DNA of 64,000 bases from Chitinophaga sp. YR573 (GCF_900110995.1 NZ_FOJF01000001.1:4190803-4254802), one strand, 5' to 3'. Counted from the first letter of the stretch, positions 38,301 through 46,730 are shown. The notes: generated from the letters alone by a model not told the origin. Translations and numbers: made by a program.

Positions 38301-38717
38301 TTGAATAGTTTATCGGATGCAGATATGGATATTGCGGCCAGGAGATTTAGTGAGCATGAACTGGAAGGGATTATGAACGGGAAAATGGACTTATTCTTTG
38401 AACACAGGGGAAAGTATTATATCCTTGACTGGAAATCCAACTACCTGGGGAATACATTACCGGAATATGCACCGGAAGTATTAACCGGAGCGATGAATGA
38501 AAGCAATTATCATCTGCAATATCTTATTTATACGGTAGCTGCGAAGAAATACCTGCAAACACGTTTGCCTAACTTCAATTACGAGAAACAATTTGGTGGG
38601 GTTATCTATCTTTTTGTAAGAGGAATGCGCAACGATAGTGATACCGGTATCTTTACCTGTAAACCTCCCTTATCTAAAATACGACACTTAGAAAATATTT
38701 TATCAGATCTGGATTAA
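35316..38717 (+). CDS. recB: Exodeoxyribonuclease V beta subunit (RecB helicase-nuclease)
   Basis: This 1133-residue UvrD-like SF1A helicase has a C-terminal nuclease. Motifs: Walker A EASAGTGKTYS (about 24-34), VDEFQDTDRLQYEIF, GDPKQSIYAWRKADI, TIHKSKGLEYNIVMAP and YVAITRAVYK. The RecB-type nuclease core is visible: GKMDLFF with D1025, then D1038-W-K1040 (LDWKSNYLG). All catalytic elements look intact. It is the last gene of the operon. Its 3' end is followed within 15 bases by a palindromic repeat that may also terminate transcription. Confidence 0.94.
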   Translation: MTEKNQYREFNAATVELQSSNLIEASAGTGKTYSIAILLLRLILEKKLSVKEILMVTFTKAAVAELQERIRLFIRNAYKASIGKDIKDDNIKKLVQQAIDNSDKATVRQQLKDAVLLLDEASVLTIHSFCQQTLNEFAFETNQLFGAEMIQDVKPLVLEEVQKFWRKHVTTIHTKLLKKLWEQGLRMEKMSEALDVHLSGKKYLGYDENSTYTMTAAEQAKWEQELDVLQQQETEMKAALVQYVTDNTAEITAYSQKNKHALTKAVPLLPTPQKFINFISEKRDTKFVADVYKDLLGRLDEIEQVAEESRKVTEVVNRRLHCLAIKEVSAGVKEFKKRNNLLSYDDMIVNLHAALVKKDNPALSAALQNKYKAVFVDEFQDTDRLQYEIFEKAFGESTILFYIGDPKQSIYAWRKADIFTYFKARKKVEHVYSMNKNYRSSSSFIGAMNRFFLPSEGFDTFHFGGEQNAIDYIHVESPESNNKGFLFKDNEADVPISIFQFSNNKNLSKGIALQIADLLQNKTYSIGEKAGQRKVSPSDIGILVRTGQQGREVKAQLSLLGIPAVTIDDSKVLQSEQARQLLYLMEAMAAPDRSSINRAMLSSLTGLNMESILILDDEATLQLFTNYKNRWQKDGIYTALMDFVADFGIRNVLSQAHTENGERIISNFFQLIELVHQVQSRKNFSMAELISWVKRGIDGMATEGDEYEQRVESDEEAVKIVTIHKSKGLEYNIVMAPYLDFVENTAIEFISFRDPDTGDYLGAERIRLSEEQLVVQRQQTEQENRRLLYVAITRAVYKCYIFKNTSGYNKASTLSTFLGAMNTTEPGLIKIEEEPPVIAPEGYKREKIPAMVAPAPVNFTLLQANWRKMSYTMLAAKHDKLPLGRATQQEDVYDTFIFYTLKRGAKTGNLLHYIFENISFSDDTRWDKVLNEAIRRFLPGQQDQYLPMLRQLLQHVFNTTIQVNGDEFPLSAVAWYKCIAEFEFDFPIGLFSPDVLNSLSDADMDIAARRFSEHELEGIMNGKMDLFFEHRGKYYILDWKSNYLGNTLPEYAPEVLTGAMNESNYHLQYLIYTVAAKKYLQTRLPNFNYEKQFGGVIYLFVRGMRNDSDTGIFTCKPPLSKIRHLENILSDLD

Positions 38718-38720
38718 GAG

Positions 38721-38973
38721 TTACAAACAGGGGACTCCTAGCGGAGTCGGTTTTTGTTGTTTATTATGATGTTTCTACAAACACGGGGCTCCTAGCGGAG
38801 CCTATTATGTGGAAAATATAATCTTCTACACAATAAGATCTCCATTAGAAGCCCCGTAGTATTAACAAGACATAAATCTTCTACACAATAGGCTCCGCTA
38901 GGAGCCCCGTGTTTGTAGCTCGTGTTTATAATCTCTACACAATAGACTCCGTTAGGAGTCCCCTGTTTATTAC
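38721..38973. repeat. Array of five palindromic REP-like repeats
   Basis: The shared core is [G/A]CTCC-TAGC/TAAC-GGAG[C/T]C inside ACAAACA(C/G)GGG...CCC(C/T)TGTTTGT. Copies: 38721-38750 and 38775-38806 in one orientation; 38821-38860 (degenerate), 38887-38918 and 38930-38973 in the other. The second and fourth copies are perfect reverse complements over 32 bases. Minus-oriented copies also share a leading ATCT(T)CTACACAATA. The last copy lies inside the 3' end of the hydroxylase gene. No transposase or terminal target duplication is seen. Confidence 0.8.
38733..38755 (+). terminator. Repeat-derived terminator of recDCB
   Basis: The first palindromic repeat copy folds as GACTCC-TAGC-GGAGTC and is followed by GG and five T residues. 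A rho-independent terminator is plausible. Confidence 0.5.
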
Positions 38974-39855
38974 TTCTTTTTCCAAAGGTACTGCATCACC
39001 TACCATAGGCCCATTCGGAGCCAGCTCACTTCCTTCTTTCCTGGATTTAAAGATAGGCCAGAGGAACTGTGCATACCACTCTTCCTGTTTGTAATGTTTG
39101 ATACCATATCCGCTGGGATATTGACGGGTAATGATGCCTGTCCCGAAAATAACATCCCATAAGAAAAACATATTACCAAAGTTACCTTTGTAATGTCCTA
39201 CACCATCATCATCACTATCTGCATGATGCGCATGGTGTGTGGCCGGTGTAGAAATGAATCTTTCCAATACCCATCCGATCGGCTTTAACCACTTAATTGT
39301 ATAAAAAGGCTTATCCCATTTAATACTGGAATGTGCACCGGTAGTAATCAGGGCTTTTATACCTGTTACAAATAACACCGGATAACCTAACCCAAGATAT
39401 ACCAATGTAGTAGTTAAATAAATCTGAGAAAAGAAAATGGTATAGATGATATTCTGCCTGCTGGCCATCGCCATACCCATATAAGGAGCAGAGTGATGGG
39501 TACGGTGGAAACGCCACAACCAGGGTAACTGGTGATGTAAGCGGTGATACCAGTACTGCGTAAGGTCATCGCCTACGGCAATGATAGCAAAACCCCACCA
39601 GAAAGGAACCCATGCAAAAATATTTTTAGCATTGGGTAAAAAGACAGGGAACAGTAGTAGCCCTACGTAAGCAATAAATGGTCTTACCACAACTTTAGGA
39701 ACAACAAAACAAACGATATCCAGTATGCGTTCGTTCTTGGTCCATTGATTTTCATACAGGCCGAATGCAAATTCTGCGATGCCTATCAACAGCATGATTA
39801 CCGGTAATCCCCAGGTATTGAGATGCGTGAAAATCTGTTCAATATACTGTATCAT
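38935..39855 (-). CDS. Membrane fatty acid hydroxylase / sterol desaturase family di-iron enzyme
   Basis: This 306-residue membrane protein has the histidine clusters that bind the di-iron centre: H104-x2-H107-H108 (WYHRLHH), H117-x2-H120-H121 (HRTHHS), H174 in TTGAHSS and H207-H208-x-H210-H211 (THHAHHAD). Four to five hydrophobic segments surround them. The family hydroxylates or desaturates lipids, sterols and carotenoids, or cleaves ether lipids; the substrate is not evident. It is the last gene of the minus-strand SusCD-sulfatase operon. The last eleven residues (about 296-306, INRGLLTESIV) and the stop are encoded by a copy of the palindromic repeat, so the original C-terminus was apparently replaced. 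Confidence 0.87.
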   Translation of the reverse strand: MIQYIEQIFTHLNTWGLPVIMLLIGIAEFAFGLYENQWTKNERILDIVCFVVPKVVVRPFIAYVGLLLFPVFLPNAKNIFAWVPFWWGFAIIAVGDDLTQYWYHRLHHQLPWLWRFHRTHHSAPYMGMAMASRQNIIYTIFFSQIYLTTTLVYLGLGYPVLFVTGIKALITTGAHSSIKWDKPFYTIKWLKPIGWVLERFISTPATHHAHHADSDDDGVGHYKGNFGNMFFLWDVIFGTGIITRQYPSGYGIKHYKQEEWYAQFLWPIFKSRKEGSELAPNGPMVGDAVPLEKEVINRGLLTESIV

Positions 39856-39865
39856 ACAATCGGGT

Positions 39866-40027
39866 TTAAGCGTTTTTATTTACGGTTGTAGTAGCGGTTT
39901 TTTTCCAGGGCCGCTGTCCTGTTATTTTAAAAGATAACAGCATTAATATTACAGGCAGTGCATATAATACTAAACTGATCAGGACATCCCTGATAATCTT
40001 TTGTTGAGTGACTTTATCTGTTTTCAT
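39866..40027 (-). CDS. 53-residue single-pass membrane microprotein
   Basis: This short gene starts MKTDKVTQQK and has one hydrophobic helix at about 13-34 (RDVLISLVLYALPVILMLLS), then a basic tail (ITGQRPWKK). It lies 11 bases after the stop of the 40-residue microprotein gene and 10 bases before the hydroxylase gene, in the same strand and rhythm as the rest of the operon. No family was recognised. It may be an accessory subunit of the hydroxylase or sulfatase. Confidence 0.6.
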   Translation of the reverse strand: MKTDKVTQQKIIRDVLISLVLYALPVILMLLSFKITGQRPWKKTATTTVNKNA

Positions 40028-40038
40028 ACAAAAGGTTT

Positions 40039-40161
40039 TTATTGTAAAAAGAATTTTTCAACCAGCCATAATGCTCCGCCGATAATAAATAGCGGAACAA
40101 GGAAAATGATAATGCCGAGTATAATTTTTCTTATCAGCAATAGAATATCCTGTAGTACCAT
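40039..40161 (-). CDS. 40-residue hydrophobic membrane microprotein
   Basis: The ATG at 40161 lies 7 bases after the sulfatase stop. The product begins MVLQDILLLIRK and is nearly all hydrophobic, with one long helix (about 13-34) and an ending WLVEKFFLQ. The spacing to both neighbours (7 and 11 bases) argues that it is a real operon member and not chance. Its function is unknown. Confidence 0.55.
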   Translation of the reverse strand: MVLQDILLLIRKIILGIIIFLVPLFIIGGALWLVEKFFLQ

Positions 40162-40168
40162 GATCAGA

Positions 40169-42010
40169 TTATTTAGATCTTAGGAGAAATGATTTCCTGG
40201 AATTGATGGTCCGTGCTTTAAATAAATCTTCCCAGTCTATGAAAGGATAGATGTTATATTTCTTCGCATCCTCCTCAAATAGTTGTTTTAATTCTGCCAG
40301 TTTTTCCGGGTATTTCTTCGCCAGGTTTACACGTTCGTTAAAGTCTTCATTCAGGTTATATAATTCCCATTCGTCTTTATCGAAATCTCTTGTAATAGCT
40401 GGTCTGGTAGAGTCTGCGTAATCATTCAGATCAAAATAATCCGGGTGATGTGCAGCGCCTGCTTTCCAGCCATCTTTATAAATGGCTCTTGAACCGAAGA
40501 TATAGTAGTACTGTTGTGTATGACGGGAAGGTGCATTGGCATTATCAAAGGCATATACCAGTGAAGTACCCTGTAAGCTATCCTGTTTAATCCCTTTGAT
40601 AGTTTCAGGGAAAGGAATACCAATGAATTCCAGAGTAGTAGGCAGGAGGTCGATAACATGGCCGTATTGATTACGGATACCACCTTTATCTTTAATGCCT
40701 TTAGGATAAAAAACGATTAAAGGATTGTGTGTACCACCTTCTGAGTTAGCATCCTGTTTCCAGTATTTGAAAGGAGTGTTAGCTGCCTGAGCCCAACCTA
40801 TCGGATAGTTAGCATCAGAAGCTGGCGTACCTATTTCTTCCAGATGTTCTTCATTGTATTTTTCTGCCTGTGCACGGGTGAGCGTTCTATTCCTTCTTGG
40901 AGAATATTTATATTCTATTACCCCTTCCTGGGTTCCTTCTTTGCTGGCGCCATTATCACCAATCACAACAAAGATCAGGGTATTGTCCAGCTGATTGATT
41001 TCTTTCAGGTGATTTACCACTCTGCTCACCTGGTAATCTGTGTAAGTCAGGTAAGCTGCATATACCTCAAAGAAACGGGCATATAATTTCTTCTGACCGG
41101 GAGTAAGTGTATTCCATGCAGCTATCTTAGGATTACGTTCCGGCAGTTTTGCATAGGTAGGAATGATCCCCAACTTTTTCTGATTGGCAAATACTTTTTC
41201 TCTGAAGGCATCCCAGCCATCATCGAATTGTCCTTTGTAAAGGTCTCTCCATTGATCAGGTACCTGGTGAGGAGCATGTGTAGCGCCGGGTGCATAATAG
41301 AGGAAGAAAGGTTTATCAGGAGCCGCCTTTTTTTGTCTGTCTATATAACTGATGGCTTTATCTGTGATTTGTTCACTCAGGTGTCTGCCATCCGGTGTAA
41401 CATGTGCATTATCTTCAACAAGAGCAGGTCTGTACTGATCTGTTTCAGAACCCAGGAACCCGAAGAAGTGTTCGAATCCCTTACCGGAAGGCCAGCGGTC
41501 GAACGGACCAGCATCTGTGCTGTCCTCATCCGGAGTGATACCATATTTACCTACCGCAAAGGTGTTGTAGCCATCTGCCTGCAGGATCTCTGCGATGGTG
41601 CCTTTACTGGAAGGGATACGTCCATCATATCCGGGGAAACCGGCAGATGAGAAGTCGTGTGCAAAACCACCCATATGCACGGAGTGCTGATTTCTTCCGG
41701 TTAACAACGCTGCACGGGTAGGTGCGCAGATGGCTGTTGTGTGGAAATTGGTGAAGCGAAGACCATTGTTAGCCAGGCTGTCGAACGTTGGCGTGGGGAT
41801 GATACCACCAAAGGTACTGCTAGCGCCAAAGCCTACATCATCTATTAAAATCCAGATGACGTTAGGTGCATTTTTAGGCGGGGTAGGAGGCGCCGGCCAC
41901 CATTCTTTGGATTCGGCAAAGGTCCTGCCTACTTTGCCCTGGTAAGGCTCTTGTGCATACGTGGCGATGCTGCCTGCTAATAGAATGGATATAAAAATCG
42001 AACGTTTCAT
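40169..42010 (-). CDS. Exported type I (S1 family) arylsulfatase
   Basis: This 613-residue sulfatase has a signal peptide ending in TYAQ (about residue 20). Metal-binding aspartates are in WILIDDVGFG (D57/D58). The CxPxR motif C95-A-P97-T-R99, followed by AALLTGRN, carries the cysteine converted to formylglycine. The later GDNGASKEG is another metal and sulfate-site motif. It resembles the arylsulfatase A/AslA-like group, which acts on aryl or alkyl sulfates, more than carbohydrate sulfatases. It acts in the periplasm, releasing sulfate from what SusC/SusD imports. It lies 31 bases after susD. The maturation enzyme is not in this window. Confidence 0.92.
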   Translation of the reverse strand: MKRSIFISILLAGSIATYAQEPYQGKVGRTFAESKEWWPAPPTPPKNAPNVIWILIDDVGFGASSTFGGIIPTPTFDSLANNGLRFTNFHTTAICAPTRAALLTGRNQHSVHMGGFAHDFSSAGFPGYDGRIPSSKGTIAEILQADGYNTFAVGKYGITPDEDSTDAGPFDRWPSGKGFEHFFGFLGSETDQYRPALVEDNAHVTPDGRHLSEQITDKAISYIDRQKKAAPDKPFFLYYAPGATHAPHQVPDQWRDLYKGQFDDGWDAFREKVFANQKKLGIIPTYAKLPERNPKIAAWNTLTPGQKKLYARFFEVYAAYLTYTDYQVSRVVNHLKEINQLDNTLIFVVIGDNGASKEGTQEGVIEYKYSPRRNRTLTRAQAEKYNEEHLEEIGTPASDANYPIGWAQAANTPFKYWKQDANSEGGTHNPLIVFYPKGIKDKGGIRNQYGHVIDLLPTTLEFIGIPFPETIKGIKQDSLQGTSLVYAFDNANAPSRHTQQYYYIFGSRAIYKDGWKAGAAHHPDYFDLNDYADSTRPAITRDFDKDEWELYNLNEDFNERVNLAKKYPEKLAELKQLFEEDAKKYNIYPFIDWEDLFKARTINSRKSFLLRSK

Positions 42011-42041
42011 TAGAGTGTTTTATATAAATGATTGAGAATTA

Positions 42042-43490
42042 TTACCAGCCTGGATTTTGTGTGAGCAGACTATTGAGGTCCCTTTCAGATTGAGGAATAG
42101 GGTACAGTGTATCTTTCACCGCAGCACCTGTTTTATCAGGGAACTTTTTCAGTGCATCATATAAGTAAGTACCACCTCTGCGGGATAAATCAAACCAGCG
42201 CATTCCTTCCTGTATAAACTCTTTCCTTCTTTCCAGGAATACGGAGTCGCGGAAATCTGCCTGGTTTAAACCGGTTGTTAAGTCAGCAATACCGGCACGG
42301 GTTCTTACCTTGTTAATAGCGGCATAAGCATCTGCTGTAGGAGCGCCATTGATTTCATTCAGCACCTCTGCATCCAGTAATAAAATATCAGCGTACCTTA
42401 TTACAGGGAAGTTGATACCGCTTTGTGACTGGTTGGTAAGTGGTGACATGGTGTAATCAATGAACTTGGCAAACCGTGCAGGTGTAAACGTTACATATTT
42501 ACCTGTAGCTGCATTGTAAAGGCTTGTAAAGAAGGTGACACTCCTGCGGGTATCACTTGCTGCAAACAGCTGATACAGGGTAGAATCAGCAGGCAGATCT
42601 CCCGGGTATACCGCAGTATTAAAAGAGGAGAAATCACCACTGCTTAAAAACTGTGTACTGTTCTTAGCACCCAGGTTAGTACCAAACTGCACGGAGAAAA
42701 TATGTTCTTTACCGTTTTTGGTAGCCTGCTGAAACGCATCTAAATAATTACTGAACAGGTCATAACCATATCCGCCATTGATCACTGTGTTTAGTTCTAT
42801 CAATGCTTTGGACCATTCCCTTCTCGTTACATATACCTTTGCTAAAAGTGCATGAGCAGCACCACTGGTAGCCCTGCCTATATTAGCGCCGGAATAGGTG
42901 GCAGGTAATAAAGTGGCATCTGTCAGGTCAGATATGATTTGTGCATAGACACTGTCTTTAGATGCCCTTGTTACTTTCTGTTTACTTACATCAATGCTGG
43001 TAGGATCATGTAATATTAAAGGCGCATCTCCCCAGAACCGTACAATATTAAAATACAGTAAGGCCCTTATAAATTTAGATTCACGTATCAGGCGACTGCG
43101 AAGCGTTGTGTCAAAATTGATATTCGGTATATTGTCTATGGCTACATTGGCCCTGCTGATACCAAAGTAAAGCTGTTGCCAGTTCTTCTTGATCCTGTCA
43201 TTAGCCGGTACATAGGTAGCTGTACCCAGTGCTCTTACGTCTGTGTTGGTATTCGAAGGACTGAAGATCTGATCATCACTGCCATTACCGGTAAGCAGGT
43301 TCATGTTCCTGCCGTACAGAGGGAAATCCGCGGCAGCATCTGTATTCAGCGTACTATAAACGGCTGCTACCGCAGAGATAGCATCAGCTTGTGTTTTATA
43401 AAACTGAGAGACTGTAATAATAGAATCAGGATTCTCATCCAGTTTATTGCAGGATACGAACAGTAATAATAATATCGATAATTTTTTCAT
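42042..43490 (-). CDS. SusD/RagB lipoprotein of the sulfatase operon
   Basis: This 482-residue SusD homolog has a lipobox-like LLFVSCNKLDE with Cys near residue 15. Typical landmarks are SQFYKTQADAISAVAAVYSTL, RESKFIRALLYFNIVRFWGDAPLI and IRYADILLLDAEVLNEI. The C-terminus reads LYPIPQSERDLNSLLTQNPGW. It is the surface lid of the preceding SusC (11 bases between the genes). Because the operon encodes a sulfatase and no glycoside hydrolase, the ligand may be a sulfated small molecule or sulfated glycan fragment. Confidence 0.95.
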   Translation of the reverse strand: MKKLSILLLLFVSCNKLDENPDSIITVSQFYKTQADAISAVAAVYSTLNTDAAADFPLYGRNMNLLTGNGSDDQIFSPSNTNTDVRALGTATYVPANDRIKKNWQQLYFGISRANVAIDNIPNINFDTTLRSRLIRESKFIRALLYFNIVRFWGDAPLILHDPTSIDVSKQKVTRASKDSVYAQIISDLTDATLLPATYSGANIGRATSGAAHALLAKVYVTRREWSKALIELNTVINGGYGYDLFSNYLDAFQQATKNGKEHIFSVQFGTNLGAKNSTQFLSSGDFSSFNTAVYPGDLPADSTLYQLFAASDTRRSVTFFTSLYNAATGKYVTFTPARFAKFIDYTMSPLTNQSQSGINFPVIRYADILLLDAEVLNEINGAPTADAYAAINKVRTRAGIADLTTGLNQADFRDSVFLERRKEFIQEGMRWFDLSRRGGTYLYDALKKFPDKTGAAVKDTLYPIPQSERDLNSLLTQNPGW

Positions 43491-43501
43491 CGTACTAAGT
43501 T

Positions 43502-46500
43502 TTAGAAAGTGATGTTTAAGCCAGCCAGGAGGGTTTTAGTGCTTGGATAAGCGCCATAGTCTATACCCTGTTTGGTATTATCACTGTCAAAGAAATTCAC
43601 TTCAGGATCTAAGCCTGTGTATTTCGTCCAGGTAAGAATATTCTGCGCAGTTGCATATAAGCGCAGTTGTTTGATATGTAATTTTTCAAGCACACCTCTG
43701 GAAAATGTATAACCCAGTGAAATGTTTTTTAGCTTTACATAAGAGCCATCTTCTATATACCTGTCTGTTACCTGTGCCACAGGCGCATTGGTAGCCTTTG
43801 CTACTTTACCATTAGGATTGGTAGCGCTGTACCTGTCTAACAAAGTAGCAGAAGCATTCAGAGAAAGGGTAGGGATTTCCAGTTTCTGTTGCAGGAAGTT
43901 GAATATTTTATTCCCGTAAGAACCCTGGAAAAGGAAAGTAAGGTCAAAGCCTTTATAGTTAATAGTATTGGACAAACCGAAGGTAAATTTAGGTTGTGCT
44001 GTGCCGAGGTTGTGTTTGTCGGCAGTGGAGATAACGCCATCCCCATTAGTATCTACATACTTTGTATCTCCCACCTGTTGAGATACACCGGTTAAAGTAG
44101 GTACACCTTTGGAAACATCTGCGCTGGTCAGTAATCCGTTGGTATTATATCCCCAGAAACTTCCTACAGGTAATCCTACTTTTACGATCACGGGAGATAC
44201 ATAACCGGTAGGCGCTAATGGGAAGTAATAATCTGTGCCTGCACCAAGGCTCAGGATTTTATTCCTGTTAGCTGCGAAAGTGAGTGTAGTTTTCCAGGTA
44301 AGTTGATCGTTTTTGATATTATCCGAAGTAATACTCAGTTCAATTCCTTTATTTTCTACACTACCCACATTCTGCAATACGCTGGAATAACCGGTATAAA
44401 GAGGGAAAGGTACATTGAGCAGAAGGTCTGTTGTCTTTTTATAATAAGCATCAAACACTACATTGATACGACTGTTCAGTACACCGAAATCCACCCCTGC
44501 ATTGTATTGCGTAGTAGTTTCCCATTTCAGGTCGGGATTGGCGATTTGTGTAGGCGCAATACCCGTTACCAGTGTGTTGTTGAAATAATAGTTGGTAGGA
44601 GATAAAGCCGCTAATGAACTATAAGGAGGTACTTCCGAATTACCGGTTCTGCCTGCAGATAATCTTAATTTAAGATCGGTAACGGTAGTTCCCCATTGTC
44701 TGGCAAAGTCTTCTTTACCTGCATTCCAGGACACACCCAGGGAAGGGAAATAGCCCCAGCGGTTGTTGGCACCCAGTTTGGAAGAACCGTCCGCACGTAC
44801 AGATAATGTAACATTGTACTTATGCAGATAGGAGTAGTTTGCTCTTGCCAGGTAAGAATTTAACGAAGACTGATGTGCGTCTGAAACAGATAACACCGCT
44901 GTACCCGCATAATTCAGGTTATTGAAAGAGGTAAGGTCATTAGGGAATTTCTGCGCACTGGCTACCGCCGATTCATCTTTCTGATGCTGCATGGTATAAC
45001 CTGCCAGCAGGTTTAAAAAATGTTTGTTCTCAAACGTATGATCATAAGTAAGGGTATTCTCATTGATCCATGTTGTAGCTGTTAAATTACCCACTGATGC
45101 ATATCCACCGGCAGAATAACCGGTACCACTGCCACCGGGAGAACCTGCATAACTGGGCGAATAATAATTCTGTTTTGTATTGATTAAGTCTGCCCCGCCG
45201 GTTACTTTTAAAGTAAGCTCTTTGAGTATTTTATACTCCAGGGAAGCATTGCCCAGAATCCTTCTTAAATAAGTACGGTTGATGGTAGAAACGATATCCT
45301 GTATGGGATTGGTAGGATTGGCAGAGTAGGGGCTGGTGGTATTATAGGAGCCATCCGCATTCCATATTTTAGCTACCGGGGATACCTGTAAGAGGTTGGC
45401 GAAGGCTGTATTCTGGAAGTTGATACTGTTGTAGGAATTACCATACAGCTTATCTTCTATAGACTGACTACCAAAAACGTTGGTGGAGATTTTTAAGCGT
45501 TCAGAAACACTTCTCTCATAATTTACCCTGGCTGAATATCTCTTAAAACCGGTGTTTAAAATGATCCCGTCCTGGTTAAAGTAGTTACCGGAAACGAGGT
45601 ATCTTGATTTCTCATCTCCCCCTGAAAAAGATAATTCATGGTTCTGTATCGCTCCTTTACGGATAGCAGCGTTTTGCCAGTCGGACCCCTGTCCCAGTGC
45701 CGCCAGTGCGGAATCGCTGTAGGTTTTGGCGCTACCGGTGCTGGTATTGATATCATTGATGAGAGCACCCCACTGGGAAGCATTGAGTAATTCAAGCGTT
45801 TTGCTTACCTGCTGGCTACCTGCATACATGCTGTAGCTTACCTCATCATGTCCTCTCCGGCCTCTTTTGGTGGTGATGATGATCACCCCGTTTGCTCCCC
45901 TGGAGCCATAAATGGCTGTTGCGGAAGCATCTTTTAATACCTCTATAGACTCTATATCGCTTGGGTTGATGGTAGAGAGCGCATTTACACCACCGCCGTT
46001 GGAAGCGCCTGTATTTGCATAATCGTTGTTATTATAGATGATAAAGCCATCTATCACATACAGCGGAGCGTTTCCGAAGCTGATGGAGTTACCGCCGCGT
46101 ACCCTGATAGTAGCAGTGCTGCCGGGTTGTCCGGAGCTTTGCGTCACTGCTATACCGGGGACAGTCCCCTGCAGCAGGTTATCAAAAGAAGCAGCAGGCT
46201 GTGCCAGTAAGGTTTTGGGGATGCTGGACACAGAGCCGGTGATGTCGCTTTTACGCTGGGTACCGTATCCTACTACGACTACTTCGTTCAGCTGACTTTC
46301 ATTTTCCACCAGTGATATCTGGAGGGGAGAGCTGGAAGCTTCTATTTCCTGTTTCTTATATCCTATATAAACAGCTTCGAGTATGTAGGGTAATTTCTGG
46401 CCGGTTTTGAAAAAGAATTTGCCTTTTGTATCTGTAAGTACCTGGTTGGTTGTCCCTTTAATTCTTACCAAAGCCCCTATGAGCGAGGTTTTTGTTTTGC

Positions 46501-46618
46501 TGTCAATGACGGTACCGGTAAGTGTTGAATTGATTACAGGCTCTGAAACGGATTGTGCCAAAAGCGTTGCAGGTGCTATCCCTGATAACCAGGCGACTAG
46601 CAAGAGAACTTTTTTCAT
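43502..46618 (-). CDS. SusC/RagA TonB-dependent transporter of the sulfatase operon
   Basis: This 1038-residue transporter has a signal peptide ending in LLAQ (about residue 22). A CarboxypepD_reg-like domain follows (about 33-105, GTVIDSKTKTSLIGALVRIKG), then the plug (GYGTQRKSDITGSV; PLYVIDGFII; the SusC signature IESIEVLKDASATAIYGSRG) and the barrel ending LLAGLNITF. Unlike the other SusC in this window it has no STN domain and no adjacent sigma/anti-sigma pair, so it must be regulated another way. The long 5' leader contains a cysteine-rich ORF and a strong hairpin that could provide that control. Confidence 0.95.
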   Translation of the reverse strand: MKKVLLLVAWLSGIAPATLLAQSVSEPVINSTLTGTVIDSKTKTSLIGALVRIKGTTNQVLTDTKGKFFFKTGQKLPYILEAVYIGYKKQEIEASSSPLQISLVENESQLNEVVVVGYGTQRKSDITGSVSSIPKTLLAQPAASFDNLLQGTVPGIAVTQSSGQPGSTATIRVRGGNSISFGNAPLYVIDGFIIYNNNDYANTGASNGGGVNALSTINPSDIESIEVLKDASATAIYGSRGANGVIIITTKRGRRGHDEVSYSMYAGSQQVSKTLELLNASQWGALINDINTSTGSAKTYSDSALAALGQGSDWQNAAIRKGAIQNHELSFSGGDEKSRYLVSGNYFNQDGIILNTGFKRYSARVNYERSVSERLKISTNVFGSQSIEDKLYGNSYNSINFQNTAFANLLQVSPVAKIWNADGSYNTTSPYSANPTNPIQDIVSTINRTYLRRILGNASLEYKILKELTLKVTGGADLINTKQNYYSPSYAGSPGGSGTGYSAGGYASVGNLTATTWINENTLTYDHTFENKHFLNLLAGYTMQHQKDESAVASAQKFPNDLTSFNNLNYAGTAVLSVSDAHQSSLNSYLARANYSYLHKYNVTLSVRADGSSKLGANNRWGYFPSLGVSWNAGKEDFARQWGTTVTDLKLRLSAGRTGNSEVPPYSSLAALSPTNYYFNNTLVTGIAPTQIANPDLKWETTTQYNAGVDFGVLNSRINVVFDAYYKKTTDLLLNVPFPLYTGYSSVLQNVGSVENKGIELSITSDNIKNDQLTWKTTLTFAANRNKILSLGAGTDYYFPLAPTGYVSPVIVKVGLPVGSFWGYNTNGLLTSADVSKGVPTLTGVSQQVGDTKYVDTNGDGVISTADKHNLGTAQPKFTFGLSNTINYKGFDLTFLFQGSYGNKIFNFLQQKLEIPTLSLNASATLLDRYSATNPNGKVAKATNAPVAQVTDRYIEDGSYVKLKNISLGYTFSRGVLEKLHIKQLRLYATAQNILTWTKYTGLDPEVNFFDSDNTKQGIDYGAYPSTKTLLAGLNITF

Positions 46619-46702
46619 TAAATTTGTAGTTAGTGATTAGACAATAAGATGCCCTTCGGCGATTTATTTCGCTGATTAGCATTTCCAAGCTTGTTTTAGT
46701 CC

Positions 46703-46730
46703 GGCCGGAACTGTTCCCGCAGCTCCGGCC
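46703..46730 (-). promoter_or_regulatory. Strong hairpin in the susC leader
   Basis: In the minus-strand RNA an 11-pair stem (GGCCGGAGCTG with CAGTTCCGGCC, one G-U) closes a six-base loop. In the plus-strand RNA the same position is an A-C mismatch, so the fold favours the minus transcript. It is preceded by a run of eight A and not followed by a U-run. It lies 84 bases before the susC start and about 170 bases after the cysteine-rich leader ORF. It could sequester or space the translation start or act in attenuation. Confidence 0.55.

Noticed and set aside
38721-38973. Insertion sequence or CRISPR
   Set aside because: No transposase, no spacer-repeat pattern; copies are palindromic and in both orientations, which fits REP-like elements better.
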